The notes: a model not told the origin generated them from the letters alone. A stretch of DNA of 64,000 nt from Dehalogenimonas etheniformans (GCF_014672715.2 NZ_CP058566.2:682001-746000), one strand, 5' to 3'. Counted from the first letter of the stretch, positions 36,494-45,387 are shown. Translations and numbers: made by a program.

Positions 36494-37198
36494 ATGAACG
36501 ATTGGGAACGGGTTTGGAGGGCTGCGGTCCACACGCAGGTGATAAGACCGCCGCAGCAATTGCTCGCCACGTTTGGCCAGACGAATATTCATTACTACCT
36601 TTTGACGGAACCCGCCTATAAGGAAATGGATGAGTCCGGGTTGCCTGAAACCGTCTTACGGGAAGGCAGGGTCATCGCAGAACGGCCAAAAATAGTGACT
36701 CCTCTTTATATGAAGAAACTCGAAGGTTTTGGCGATGATGCCAGGCGCTATTTCGATATGATGATGCAGCGTCACGGCCCTAACGCTCCAGGCCTTCTTT
36801 ACACTTATAAGAATGAACCGAAGGACACCAGCATCTTAAGCGGCAATTTGCCTTCGGTGGCTCAACGAATAAACAACGATATCAATGAAAGGGGCGAAAC
36901 GGGCGCCACTATCATCAGGGGTCTCGATGAAATGTGGGACGTTTCCCTTTTTAAATTTATTTACGAGCTTACCGAGCATTCGATCGGGCAGAACGTATCG
37001 GAGTTGCACCAGCACGGATTGATGGGGGTAGATGAACGCGGTCTTCCCGCCGAATCCCGCATGCGAATCGAGCAATTGTTTTGGGAAGTCGGGATGGGGG
37101 AATGTGATCCTGCAACGCTAAAGACGGAATTGGACCGCTGGGAACTTTTTGACGAGTACCAGGACAGGTTTTTCGAAGTAATCCGCCGCCGTCGCTAA
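36494..37198 (+). CDS. Uncharacterised soluble protein
   Basis: 234 residues, not recognised, no membrane segments. Tryptophan- and tyrosine-rich start (MNDWERVWRAAVHTQVIRPP), mixed alpha/beta composition, ending in basic RRRR. It starts 20 nt after the coiled-coil gene and 30 nt before the ThyA-like gene. The conserved look and tight spacing suggest a shared role with them. Confidence 0.6.
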   Translation: MNDWERVWRAAVHTQVIRPPQQLLATFGQTNIHYYLLTEPAYKEMDESGLPETVLREGRVIAERPKIVTPLYMKKLEGFGDDARRYFDMMMQRHGPNAPGLLYTYKNEPKDTSILSGNLPSVAQRINNDINERGETGATIIRGLDEMWDVSLFKFIYELTEHSIGQNVSELHQHGLMGVDERGLPAESRMRIEQLFWEVGMGECDPATLKTELDRWELFDEYQDRFFEVIRRRR

Positions 37199-37228
37199 AA
37201 AACCAACCATTGATTTGAAAGGACCGCA

Positions 37229-37888
37229 ATGAGAGCATCGAGCATCACTGCCCGTGATCTGTCTGAAGCATGGTTCTTCTGCCTGCGAGAAGTACTGGCC
37301 TATGGCTATGAATACAAGATTGACCGCGGCAGTTATGCCGGGCAGAAACGCAAAGAACTGGACATGATAACGGTCCAAATCCTGAACCCCGAGAATCGCC
37401 CGATCATTCCCGATGTCCCCCCCGGTGTGCCGCCGCCATCAACAATGGAATATCTTGATCACTACCTTCCCTATCTGATGACAGGGCAACGGGCTGAGGG
37501 TGAACAGTACACCTACGGCCAGTACCTTGAAAGCCAGATATCTGAAGTAATCCGCATGTATAAGGAAGAGGGTTACAATACCAATCAGGCTTTTATGACT
37601 GTCGGCAATCCTGAAGCGATTTATCTATCCGATCCGCCGTGTCTGCGCAGCGTCGATACACGGATACGCTATGGCAAACTGCATTTCGTCGTGTATTTCC
37701 GCTCCTGGGATCTGTGGGCTGGCTTTCCGTCAAATCTGGCCGCTCTGCAACTCCTCAAGGAATATATGGCTGCCGAAATCGGAGTCGATCCCGGGGAGAC
37801 GATCGCAGTAAGCAAAGGTATGCACCTTTACGACTACGCCTGGGATATTGCAAAGACCGCCTGCGGATTGACTGATGAATTGAAATAG
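37229..37888 (+). CDS. Thymidylate synthase-family (ThyA fold) protein, archaeal-like
   Basis: 219 residues. The segment DPPCLRSVDTRIRYGKLHFVVYFRSWDLWAGFPSNLAALQ (split, about 132-175) aligns with the ThyA core: catalytic Cys in PPC, the RSxD phosphate/substrate segment and the Asn that reads the pyrimidine (PFN, here PSN). HLYDY near the end matches the terminal H-x-Y. The length fits the short archaeal form. It may make dTMP from dUMP using a pterin cofactor or be a nucleotide hydroxymethylase. It lies downstream of two unknown genes in the same direction and just before tRNA-Lys. Confidence 0.72.
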   Translation: MRASSITARDLSEAWFFCLREVLAYGYEYKIDRGSYAGQKRKELDMITVQILNPENRPIIPDVPPGVPPPSTMEYLDHYLPYLMTGQRAEGEQYTYGQYLESQISEVIRMYKEEGYNTNQAFMTVGNPEAIYLSDPPCLRSVDTRIRYGKLHFVVYFRSWDLWAGFPSNLAALQLLKEYMAAEIGVDPGETIAVSKGMHLYDYAWDIAKTACGLTDELK

Positions 37889-37944
37889 CCGCACAACTTG
37901 CCGCCTCAGGTGTCTTTTGATATTATATTTAGGTTGTCTCGAAC

Positions 37945-38017
<73 letters not shown>

Positions 38018-38173
38018 CTTTAAAGCTATTTTCACCGCGAGTGGGCTAAAACATTTATATGCCTAACTCGCCGATTCAGACCAAAGTCCAATCGTATCCC
38101 GTATCGCAATTAATCTGCTGATTTCCCAAAACGGCTCAAGGGGCACTGCTTTTCCTTCCTTTTGGCCTAGTAA

Positions 38174-38368
38174 GGTCAGGGCCTGTCGCCAGCCACCATC
38201 AGGTATTACCACCAGACGGTGAGCGGGCTAGTGGAGTTCTTGGTCTCGCAGGACATCGACGACCCGGCTAAAGTCATTTCTTTCCACGTCCGGGCACTCG
38301 ATGTTGCACGATCCATGATCCTTTGGGCGAAGACTAATTGTGATTATCCACTTTTAGGCAGCGATTGA
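38174..38368 (+). pseudogene. Remnant of a tyrosine recombinase (integrase) N-terminal domain
   Basis: The open frame GQGLSPATIRYYHQTVSGL followed by VEFLVSQDIDDPAKVISFHVRA matches the SAM-like DNA-binding domain of phage-type integrases. After about 40 residues the similarity stops (a 25-residue unrelated tail), and no catalytic domain exists. The frame is closed upstream by TAG and TAA at 38168-38173 and has no start codon. Position downstream of tRNA-Lys suggests the scar of an element that used this tRNA as its attachment site. It overlaps the end of the MscS-LuxR gene. Confidence 0.65.
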
Positions 38369-39339
38369 AATGCGGCCAAAACCGCAAGCTGCTGCCTGTT
38401 TTTTATTTCCAATTTGTGCAGGATATTTCTGATGTGCATCTTGACGGTGTTTTCGGTAATGAACAGGGTTTTTGCAAGCTCCTTATTCGTTGCGCCCTGA
38501 GAAACAAGCTTGGCAATCTCCATTTCCCTTCGCGAAAGGACTGAAATCAATTCCTGGCTGGTTTTTTTATTCTGTATTACGGAAGGCGATAACCTTTGGT
38601 TATCTAAAGCACCATACTGAGGTTTGACCGCGACAGCATTTTCTTTATACTTGGTGACTATCTGTTTGGTCAGCCTATTATTGGGAATAATTAAAAGCTT
38701 ACCATCAGGAGTCTTAATTTCGACGCAATGCCACCCCATATTGATAACAACGCCCTGTTCGCCATCCTGTAGTCTTATAGTCTCACCAATTTGAATTTGT
38801 TCTCGAATACCAAGCTGAAGGGCGGCGAAATAGTCTGGTCCGGCATCTCGAATTAATAAAAAAAGAACAGCGAATAGCGCAAGGACTGAAACAAATATCT
38901 GAGTCGAAGCGACTCCCCATACTCCTGCCGCGACGAGTGAGGCAAGAATCACGGTTGTAGCGACAACAACATTACGTATACCGCTGTAAAAAGGATTTGA
39001 GGCTATTTGACCTTGGAAATAACTCGCAATTCTGTTTGTGAAGACCATGGCCGATAGCGTGGTGATCAGCATCATAATTGACAAGATGAGTTTTACAAGA
39101 TCGGTTTTCCAGGGGATGTCTTGTGATAGGGCGAAGACTCCAATAAGAAGGCCAATAAGCAGAGAAAGGATCAGCATTGGATGCCAAATCGCGCCAATGG
39201 CGATATAGGTAGGCCAATTTCTGCTTTCAGCCCACTTTTGCAGCACGTCCAGGATTAGGATTCTAAGAAGCAAAAAGATTGTTGCAGCGAAGAAGAAAAG
39301 CAATAACGGTAATATATACTCAGACACACCCCTATCCAT
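38344..39339 (-). CDS. MscS-type mechanosensitive channel core fused to a LuxR DNA-binding domain
   Basis: 331 residues. Five hydrophobic helices (about 8-30, 51-71, 79-99, 121-142, 144-164). Then the MscS pore/beta-domain signature GPDYFAALQLGIREQIQIGE...GVVINMGWHCVEIKTPDGKLLIIPNNRL (166-223, broken here). Then a linker, and a full LuxR-type helix-turn-helix at 265-325 (LSRREMEIAKLVSQGATNKELAKTL, TENTVKMHIRNILHKL). The HTH replaces the usual C-terminal vestibule of MscS. The likely role is a membrane-tension or osmotic sensor that binds DNA directly, perhaps controlling the adjacent polysaccharide genes. Own promoter TATAAT at 39366-39361. Confidence 0.88.
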   Translation of the reverse strand: MDRGVSEYILPLLLFFFAATIFLLLRILILDVLQKWAESRNWPTYIAIGAIWHPMLILSLLIGLLIGVFALSQDIPWKTDLVKLILSIMMLITTLSAMVFTNRIASYFQGQIASNPFYSGIRNVVVATTVILASLVAAGVWGVASTQIFVSVLALFAVLFLLIRDAGPDYFAALQLGIREQIQIGETIRLQDGEQGVVINMGWHCVEIKTPDGKLLIIPNNRLTKQIVTKYKENAVAVKPQYGALDNQRLSPSVIQNKKTSQELISVLSRREMEIAKLVSQGATNKELAKTLFITENTVKMHIRNILHKLEIKNRQQLAVLAAFQSLPKSG

Positions 39340-39360
39340 CCCGCCATTTTTCGAGAGAGC

Positions 39361-39366
39361 ATTATA
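39361..39366 (-). promoter_or_regulatory. Promoter -10 of the MscS-LuxR gene
   Basis: TATAAT read on the minus strand, in the context CCATATATGGTATAAT; CCATATATGG is itself a 10-bp palindrome next to the -10 and could be an operator. Transcription should start about 15 nt before the ATG. Confidence 0.55.
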
Positions 39367-39479
39367 CCATATATGGTTCAGGTGTAATTAGGTTGGGTGC
39401 TAAATCGATCAAATTTGGTAATGATTTTTCGGATAAAAACAGTGGGCAAGCGTCAGATGACAAAAGCCATCCTCAAAAT

Positions 39480-40868
39480 TCATAACCCATTTGGTGATAC
39501 GGTCGGTTCAACCTTTGACAGCACATACAATTTTTTACCGGATGGAAGTGGTTCAATGTCGTCAACAAGATTTAGCTGGACATTCATTTCCTGACCCAGA
39601 GCCTGTTTGATATTTGCTATTATGTACTCAAAATCCGATTTTCCACTATTTGGGTCTACAATAATCTTGACCGAGATATGATCTTTAGATTCTTGGATTA
39701 ACTGGTACTGTTTTATTTTCTGGTACTGGACTTTTCCTTCATTTGAGTCATCGCATCCAGGATAAAACAAGTACGGCACAAAACATGGTGACATTGGAAT
39801 CCCATTGCAGCCTCGAAGGATCTGGTTACTTCTCCCCGTAACTGATCGAAGGGTGGGTAATGGACTCCCGCAGGAGCAGATGTCTGGGCCACGGACAGCC
39901 AAGTCCCCAAGATCGCATCTGATAAACGGCATGGCATAATTGTGAAGGTTGGTCACGACAACCCGACCCTCTTCCCCATCGACAGCATTGCTCCCATCTT
40001 CTTTTATTATTTCAACATATTCGTGGAACCCTAGAGTGTGGATCAAGCCTTGGAGGCACTCTCCTCCCAAATTGTTGGTTTCTCTGGAGCCATAAAAATT
40101 AAAAACTTTAGTGCCCCAAACTTTTTCGATAGTGTTTCTCATTTCGTCAGTGAGAGTTTCTGCAGAACTAATTACTATTTTGGGATGATGCGTTTGAAAT
40201 TTATTAAATTCTATAAATTGGCAAAGATGGAAGAGAGAACTCGCATAACCGCGAATTAAATCTGGTTTAAATTTGTTTATGATGGAGATATATTGAACAA
40301 GATCTGTGTCAGTCATTTTGAAACTATTTAAAAGAATCGTATTGGTCAACGAGTACAAGGACCTGGAAACTATGTCCTTTTGATTGTGGAGATACTCGTC
40401 ATGCGATCCCCAGAGAATTATTTTTTTTAGCGAACCCTCGTTGATTCCCAGGATTTTATCGTAGTAGTAGCGGTTGGCGACTCTTCCCCAACGGACATAT
40501 TCTCTATCTTGCGTAAACAACGTTGGTTCACCGGTCGAACCGCCAGTTGAACTGGTGAAAGAATGGCGTGACTTATGATCCGTTGATAATAAGTCAGTTC
40601 GATGTTTTTTCATCAATTCTTTAGTCAGAATCGGGATCTTGTTAAAGTTATCGAAATCCACCTTTCCGCCAGATATCAATCTGATCTCATTAAGAACTCG
40701 TGTGTAATAAGGCACTTTTTGATAAGCGTGGAGGAGTAACGATTCCAGGTGTTTCCGCTGGAAACGAACCAGGTCCTCCCGGTTTTTGATTGTCATTACG
40801 TCCTGGTACGACCGTTGGATTCCAAGATTCTGGAGTAGCGAAGGAATATTGATTGGAAACGTTCTCAT
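39480..40868 (-). CDS. CapK/PaaK-family adenylate-forming ligase (polysaccharide locus)
   Basis: 462 residues. Phenylacetate-CoA-ligase superfamily member of the CapK type found in capsule clusters. Seen: YYTRVLNEIRL near the N-terminus, the P-loop-like HSFTSSTGGSTGEPTLF, VISSAETLTDEMRN, FYGSRETNNLGGEC, FIRCDLGDLAV and RSVTGRSNQIL. A sister copy lies at 59385-60746. The substrate is unknown; such proteins may activate acyl or amino groups for glycan decoration. AAGGTG Shine-Dalgarno sequence. Confidence 0.85.
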   Translation of the reverse strand: MRTFPINIPSLLQNLGIQRSYQDVMTIKNREDLVRFQRKHLESLLLHAYQKVPYYTRVLNEIRLISGGKVDFDNFNKIPILTKELMKKHRTDLLSTDHKSRHSFTSSTGGSTGEPTLFTQDREYVRWGRVANRYYYDKILGINEGSLKKIILWGSHDEYLHNQKDIVSRSLYSLTNTILLNSFKMTDTDLVQYISIINKFKPDLIRGYASSLFHLCQFIEFNKFQTHHPKIVISSAETLTDEMRNTIEKVWGTKVFNFYGSRETNNLGGECLQGLIHTLGFHEYVEIIKEDGSNAVDGEEGRVVVTNLHNYAMPFIRCDLGDLAVRGPDICSCGSPLPTLRSVTGRSNQILRGCNGIPMSPCFVPYLFYPGCDDSNEGKVQYQKIKQYQLIQESKDHISVKIIVDPNSGKSDFEYIIANIKQALGQEMNVQLNLVDDIEPLPSGKKLYVLSKVEPTVSPNGL

Positions 40869-40967
40869 TAGCGCACCTTACACGGAAACGTAAACAGGGT
40901 AAATATAGAGGGGCGATTGTTCCATTTCATCCAAGAATCCTCTGTTTTGAAAAATTTCTTGAGGGAT

Positions 40968-41597
40968 CTACCAAGAATTTTGTGACTTGGCACAGAGTTG
41001 GTGTGTCGTCATGCCGGTAAGAGCACCGTCCGAAAATGCAAAACATGTTAAGGTTAAATTGGGCACTTCAAACTCAAGAGATTCTTCCCAGGTCCTATTC
41101 AGAATAACACCATGGAACTGCTGAAGGAACACGCCGTGCGATACAACCAAAATACCGAAATCACCACGATGTTGTGATAAGAAATCATAAAACTTTTCGG
41201 CTCGATGCCTCAGTTCCGGAAATGACTCGCCGCCCGGCGGATTTAATGAATGCGTGTCATTGCCGGCGTGGAGATACTCTATCGGTGGGTTCATTAGTTT
41301 TACCTGGTCGACTGTTTTACCCTGCATCTCGCCGAAGTTTCTTTCATTAGCTAGGGAACATTGAATAATCGGCAGTCCATTCGAAAGAATCTCAGCAGTC
41401 TGGATTGAACGATGCAACGCCGAGCAGATGATTGCACGTATGTTTAGACCAAGTAAACTAAGTGTTTTAGCTGCTTCGACGGTGTCTTTTATTCCAACGG
41501 CATTCAGTTGAACATCCAACGAACCAGCGTATCTTTTTTGGATATTGAAATCAGTTTGTCCGTGTCTAACGGTACAAATAGTTGAATGTTTACTCAT
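40968..41597 (-). CDS. Histidine phosphatase / phosphoglycerate-mutase-like protein
   Basis: 209 residues. RHG signature TVRHGQTDFN near the N-terminus with its catalytic His; second-half ILVVSHGVFLQQ supplies the other His; CSALHRSIQTAEIL and NFGEMQG complete the family pattern. Either a phosphatase or a cofactor-dependent mutase. Its ATG overlaps the stop of the enolase-like gene by 8 nt (ATGAGTAA), so the two are coupled and probably act on related three-carbon or sugar-acid phosphates. Confidence 0.85.
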   Translation of the reverse strand: MSKHSTICTVRHGQTDFNIQKRYAGSLDVQLNAVGIKDTVEAAKTLSLLGLNIRAIICSALHRSIQTAEILSNGLPIIQCSLANERNFGEMQGKTVDQVKLMNPPIEYLHAGNDTHSLNPPGGESFPELRHRAEKFYDFLSQHRGDFGILVVSHGVFLQQFHGVILNRTWEESLEFEVPNLTLTCFAFSDGALTGMTTHQLCAKSQNSW

Positions 41598-42762
41598 TTG
41601 TGCATCCAAGCCTGATCAATTCGTTGAATCTTATTATCGAAGAATAATCGGAAAACAAAGGGCCTATTTTAAAATATTCAATACCGTATTCACATATTAC
41701 TCTTGATAAAAAGGTCGATTCTGTGCTGATAGACCGGTGTGAGGCGATGATAATTTGATTAGTGGATCTTGCGGTCTGCACCGTCGCGATCGTTGAAGAG
41801 ATTGTACCAGCTTGATCAGGTTTCAGAACCAGACCGTTGGTATAACCTTCCTGCGCTCCGGTTTTCAGCCTTTCGGCGTTAGAGGAGTACAGATTATCCC
41901 CAATGATCCGACAATTGCTTTGTTGAGATGTAAGGTCACGCCAATTCCCAAAATCTTTCTCATGGAAGGGGTCTTCAAGGAACTTCACATTGTATTGATC
42001 GATGAGGTCTACCCAATATGCCAGCAATCTGTCACGTGTCTTAATCGAATGATCCGTGATTTTGAACTTGTAGGCATTATCTTCGAGAAGATCACCACCA
42101 GAAGCATCTATCATAAGATCGTATTGGTCTTGGAGATTTAAGTTTGTAAGAATGCCAAGGAGAAACTCTATGCACTCACGATTGTCTTTCGTTACGAATC
42201 GATGCACTATATTCCCTTCTACCGACACCCGCTCTTTCGACCGGAGTCCTGACCAAACTGCTAATTGTATCAGAGCGTGATCCTCAAGGTTTTTTCTCAA
42301 TGAAGCCTTTTTGGGTACGAGAAGGTATTCATGGAAATCGCTCAGCACGGGATTTGTATAGGCGTGTTTGCCACCGTTCAGAATGTTTAAACAAAGGCGT
42401 GGAAAATTGAAAGATTTTGTGGGGGCTTGGCTGCTTTGAATTTTGTTGCCTTCCAGCGCATTATATAAAGCTAATGACAAGGCGTAACAGTTATTTCGGC
42501 CCCAACTTTTCGTTTTTGATTCGAGTAACCTATCAAATTCTGATTGGCTAAGTGGGCCTCTACAGGTGTTAATCTCATCAACAATGGAGGACGGCTCCAC
42601 GCATCCCGTTCGGTCAACAGACTCGTAAATGCTGATCGTTTCACCCGATGGAGAGGAACCTGAACCCTTACGCCCGTCTTCCAAGTGTATAGTGAATTCA
42701 TTGGTGAACTGGACATGTGAGTTGAGGATTTGCCTTACCTCGATTTTTCTAATCCCATTCAT
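41590..42762 (-). CDS. Divergent enolase-superfamily paralogue
   Basis: About 390 residues. Enolase landmarks are recognisable but altered: RQILNSHVQFTNEF (enolase REILDSRGNPT), CLNILNGGKHA (MNIINGGxHA), LMIDASGGDL (DxAASE), FLEDPFHEKDFGNW (IEDxxxEDDW), IIGDNLYSSN (VGDDLFVTN), LVLKPDQAGT (LIKxNQIGT, base Lys kept), IASHRSISTES (SHRSGETED) and YFKIGP. The C-terminal lysines are kept, while metal and loop residues differ, so the substrate is probably not 2-phosphoglycerate. Carboxyphosphonoenolpyruvate synthase is a precedent for a repurposed enolase. ATG 42762 is chosen over an upstream GTG; neither has a clear ribosome site. Confidence 0.8.
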   Translation of the reverse strand: MNGIRKIEVRQILNSHVQFTNEFTIHLEDGRKGSGSSPSGETISIYESVDRTGCVEPSSIVDEINTCRGPLSQSEFDRLLESKTKSWGRNNCYALSLALYNALEGNKIQSSQAPTKSFNFPRLCLNILNGGKHAYTNPVLSDFHEYLLVPKKASLRKNLEDHALIQLAVWSGLRSKERVSVEGNIVHRFVTKDNRECIEFLLGILTNLNLQDQYDLMIDASGGDLLEDNAYKFKITDHSIKTRDRLLAYWVDLIDQYNVKFLEDPFHEKDFGNWRDLTSQQSNCRIIGDNLYSSNAERLKTGAQEGYTNGLVLKPDQAGTISSTIATVQTARSTNQIIIASHRSISTESTFLSRVICEYGIEYFKIGPLFSDYSSIIRFNELIRLGCTNE

Positions 42763-42913
42763 AGCAAATCCAATGACAAACACCCATTAGTATCCGATAA
42801 ATTGATCCACTCAACACAGTTCGATTATTGCATTTTTTGAGACAGTTTCCAATTAATTAATATTCGAAATTGAAACGTTAACCTTGATCGATGTTGTGAA
42901 CTACAAGGGGATT

Positions 42914-43192
42914 TTACGAAATTCTGCGGTCGTCACGACGCCTGGCAAAAAGACGATTAAGCTCCATGACAATAACCACAATAGAGAAAATGATGATTAA
43001 ACCTGTCGCAATGATCTCACCCCATAAGATGGTTTTGTTGGTCTCCGTCGATATGATGCTACCGCCGTTAGCTGAGATGGCTATCAAATATATACCCCAC
43101 GCGACGGCCAAGGCGATCAGTAGGGCTTGGCTGATTATTACGATCAGTGAAAACCTGACTCTTCTTCTTGATCTCGGATCCTGCTGATTCAT
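42914..43192 (-). CDS. Small membrane protein with two helices
   Basis: 92 residues. Basic N-terminus (RSRRRVRF), helices at about 14-36 and 56-77, and a charged C-terminus (LNRLFARRRDDRRIS). No recognised family. It lies 29 nt after the TIM-barrel protein gene on the same strand and may be co-transcribed with it. Confidence 0.6.
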   Translation of the reverse strand: MNQQDPRSRRRVRFSLIVIISQALLIALAVAWGIYLIAISANGGSIISTETNKTILWGEIIATGLIIIFSIVVIVMELNRLFARRRDDRRIS

Positions 43193-43221
43193 TAAGATTC
43201 AATCCGGAGCTTTGCGTTCTT

Positions 43222-45387
43222 TCAACGATTATTTTTAAGCTGCTTAAAACGTACTAAAAGAACCATAATCAGTATAATACTAAGTGCAATAGACCAACCA
43301 ACCAGTGTGGCCAGGAGGTTCCATCTGACGACAGTGCCATTCGAAATCTCATTATTTGGTTGTATTGATATCTCGACCGCTTCGGTGGCAATATCGAAAA
43401 ATCCGGCAGTTTGTTCGACCGCGACTGTAAAATTATAACTTCCGTTTCCCCAGTCTGTCTCCGGGATATATTGCAGCAATCCATTGTCATCACTGAGGCT
43501 TAATGAATAGTATTTAGTATCGATTACCTTTTCATCGTGAATTACTTCAAAGACGAGGGTTATACTTTCTAAACCTAGTGTTGTTACGGGAGAAGGCAGC
43601 CGGTAATCGATGTCTATTCGGGAGATCGAACCATCACTCGCATACAATGGCAGAATCTCGGCCACAATCGATTCCATGAGTTGTTGCTCGTCTGATCGGG
43701 TTTGTTGTGGAGGGATTTCTTGTACTGAAAATGAGGTGGGATTAATAGGCGCCAATAAACCGTAAATTGAAAAATGACTTATTGGGGCAGTGACAGTGTC
43801 TGAGACCGGGTCAACGGCACTTTGGAGCTTGATCCATTTTGTTCCATCCCACCAGCCAATATAAAGGTCATCCTCCTGGCAGCCAACAGGCAATTTGTCA
43901 ACCTTGTAGGAAATCATCAAATTGACCGAAGGATTAAAGGTTGCACCTACAGGCCCCATCTCGTACGCACACAGGACTTCTGCTATAGGAGTTTCAGGTA
44001 AAATTCCGGTAATCGGCTGAGCGGAGAGGAATGGCTGCGCGGCTCCAGCGGCGTTCCAAATATATACGCTTGCAGGAATCTGCAAAGTTAGCTCTCCATC
44101 CGGCGTTTGGATTTTACCGACTGTTAACGATTTTCCGTTTCCGTCCATGAATGGAGATGTTCCCGATAGGTTAATACCAACAAGTTGGGCGCCAAATCCA
44201 CCGCCACCTCCGCCAGTATTGATTGTAACCGTTGGTTGTGAAGGTGTGACTGCTGTCGTAGTAGGCGGAGGCGTCGTCGTAGTAGGCGGTGGCGTCGTCG
44301 TAGTAGGCGGCGGCGTTGTCGTAGTGGGCGGAGGGTTTGTAGTAGTAGGCGGAGGCGTTGTCGTAGTGGGCCGAGGGTTTGTAGTAGTAGGCGGAGGTGT
44401 CGTAGTAGTAGGTGGAGGCGTTGTCGTAGTAGGCGGAGGCGTTGTCGTAGTAGGCGGCGGCGTTGTCGTAGTAGGGGGCACAACCTCTGTAATTGCTGCC
44501 ATATAGTTTTCAAAGGCAGGAGAAGGCAACTGTTGCAAACTAATAGAACAGTAGGCAGCTCCAAATCCGTAGTTGATGGCGCTGTTGGTTGACGAAGCAT
44601 CATAACTACCACTGTATGACAGAACAAAACATTGATTAGTGAAGAATTTTTCCTGTCCGACAGGAGCTAACCCTGGTGCCCGGGTATTGTATTCCTCACT
44701 GGTAAGCACCGCGTTGACTATTGGGAAGATATTGGAATTTATACGGGAGGGACGCACATACTCGTCCGGGCAACCAACGATCACGAACATGTTATGCTCT
44801 TTGGCGTGGTTGATATAATACTCTGCCGTTAATCCTTTCCATGCTTCAGCGGTGGTGGCGTTGTATTTAGGATTACCAATCACCGACAAAATGGGGGGAC
44901 TACTCACGCCAGCCCCGCTGCCGGGGGCTACCAGTGTTCGATCAAGGAATGCGTCCTGCCAAGTCCTTCCGGCTACTGGTGTATAGAGACCACCTTCATC
45001 GAAGAATACACCATTTAAACCGATATTTACGGCCTGGTTTATAAGCCTATCAAGTCCTGCTGGCGTCTTGTCCGTAGTATCGAGCTCGTTCCAGATGTAA
45101 CCGCGCATGCCCCCTGTCGGAATATAGGCGCACAGAGTAATGCCGGCGTTTTTGCAGAGTGTAATGTCAGACGGTGGGATCCTGGGCCAGGTTGACAAGT
45201 CTAAAATAACGTATTCCGGCTTGGAGGCTATGAGTCTGTCACGGATACTAGCCGACCAGCCGCCGAAATAGAAAACACAGGCAGGCTTCATTGTTGAAGC
45301 GGCCGATGCTTTATGAGAAACGGTCGGAATAAAGGATACGAATAAAAAAAGTACTACGACTATTGGAAGAACTAATTTAGCCTTCAT
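43222..45387 (-). CDS. Secreted, membrane-anchored TIM-barrel protein (GH-like), copy A
   Basis: 721 residues. Signal peptide (about 1-30); a catalytic-type TIM-barrel domain (about 35-305; VFYFGGWSASIRDRLIASKP, YVILDLSTWP, GVFFDEGGLYTP) reminiscent of spherulin-4/GH114-type glycosidases; eleven 7-residue Pro/Thr repeats (about 303-379); a Gly-rich hinge; beta-sandwich domains; and a C-terminal membrane helix (about 690-712) with basic tail. The probable role is trimming or binding the locus's own polysaccharide at the cell surface. The barrel-coding DNA is identical over 827 bp to copy B at 49068-50816. The enzyme class is inferred only. Confidence 0.7.
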   Translation of the reverse strand: MKAKLVLPIVVVLFLFVSFIPTVSHKASAASTMKPACVFYFGGWSASIRDRLIASKPEYVILDLSTWPRIPPSDITLCKNAGITLCAYIPTGGMRGYIWNELDTTDKTPAGLDRLINQAVNIGLNGVFFDEGGLYTPVAGRTWQDAFLDRTLVAPGSGAGVSSPPILSVIGNPKYNATTAEAWKGLTAEYYINHAKEHNMFVIVGCPDEYVRPSRINSNIFPIVNAVLTSEEYNTRAPGLAPVGQEKFFTNQCFVLSYSGSYDASSTNSAINYGFGAAYCSISLQQLPSPAFENYMAAITEVVPPTTTTPPPTTTTPPPTTTTPPPTTTTPPPTTTNPRPTTTTPPPTTTNPPPTTTTPPPTTTTPPPTTTTPPPTTTAVTPSQPTVTINTGGGGGGFGAQLVGINLSGTSPFMDGNGKSLTVGKIQTPDGELTLQIPASVYIWNAAGAAQPFLSAQPITGILPETPIAEVLCAYEMGPVGATFNPSVNLMISYKVDKLPVGCQEDDLYIGWWDGTKWIKLQSAVDPVSDTVTAPISHFSIYGLLAPINPTSFSVQEIPPQQTRSDEQQLMESIVAEILPLYASDGSISRIDIDYRLPSPVTTLGLESITLVFEVIHDEKVIDTKYYSLSLSDDNGLLQYIPETDWGNGSYNFTVAVEQTAGFFDIATEAVEISIQPNNEISNGTVVRWNLLATLVGWSIALSIILIMVLLVRFKQLKNNR
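44251..44481. repeat. Eleven 21-bp tandem repeats encoding PPPTTTT
   Basis: Consecutive 21-bp units encoding PPPTTTT with minor variants (PPPTTTN, PRPTTTT), a probably O-glycosylated extended linker. Copy B has only about two and a half units, so the array has expanded or contracted between paralogues. Confidence 0.9.
44447..45273. repeat. 827-bp exact duplicate, copy A
   Basis: Base-for-base identical to 49867-50693 (constant offset of 5420, same orientation, no indels by line-by-line comparison). It covers the whole TIM-barrel domain and ends within the Pro/Thr repeats on one side and just after the signal peptide on the other. Flanks differ. Confidence 0.95.

Noticed and set aside
44251-44481. 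CRISPR array
   Set aside because: The repeats are contiguous coding 21-bp units without spacers; no cas genes occur in the window.
44147-44506. Plus-strand frame encoding long VVVVGGG repeats
   Set aside because: It is the antisense of the Pro/Thr repeat region of copy A.
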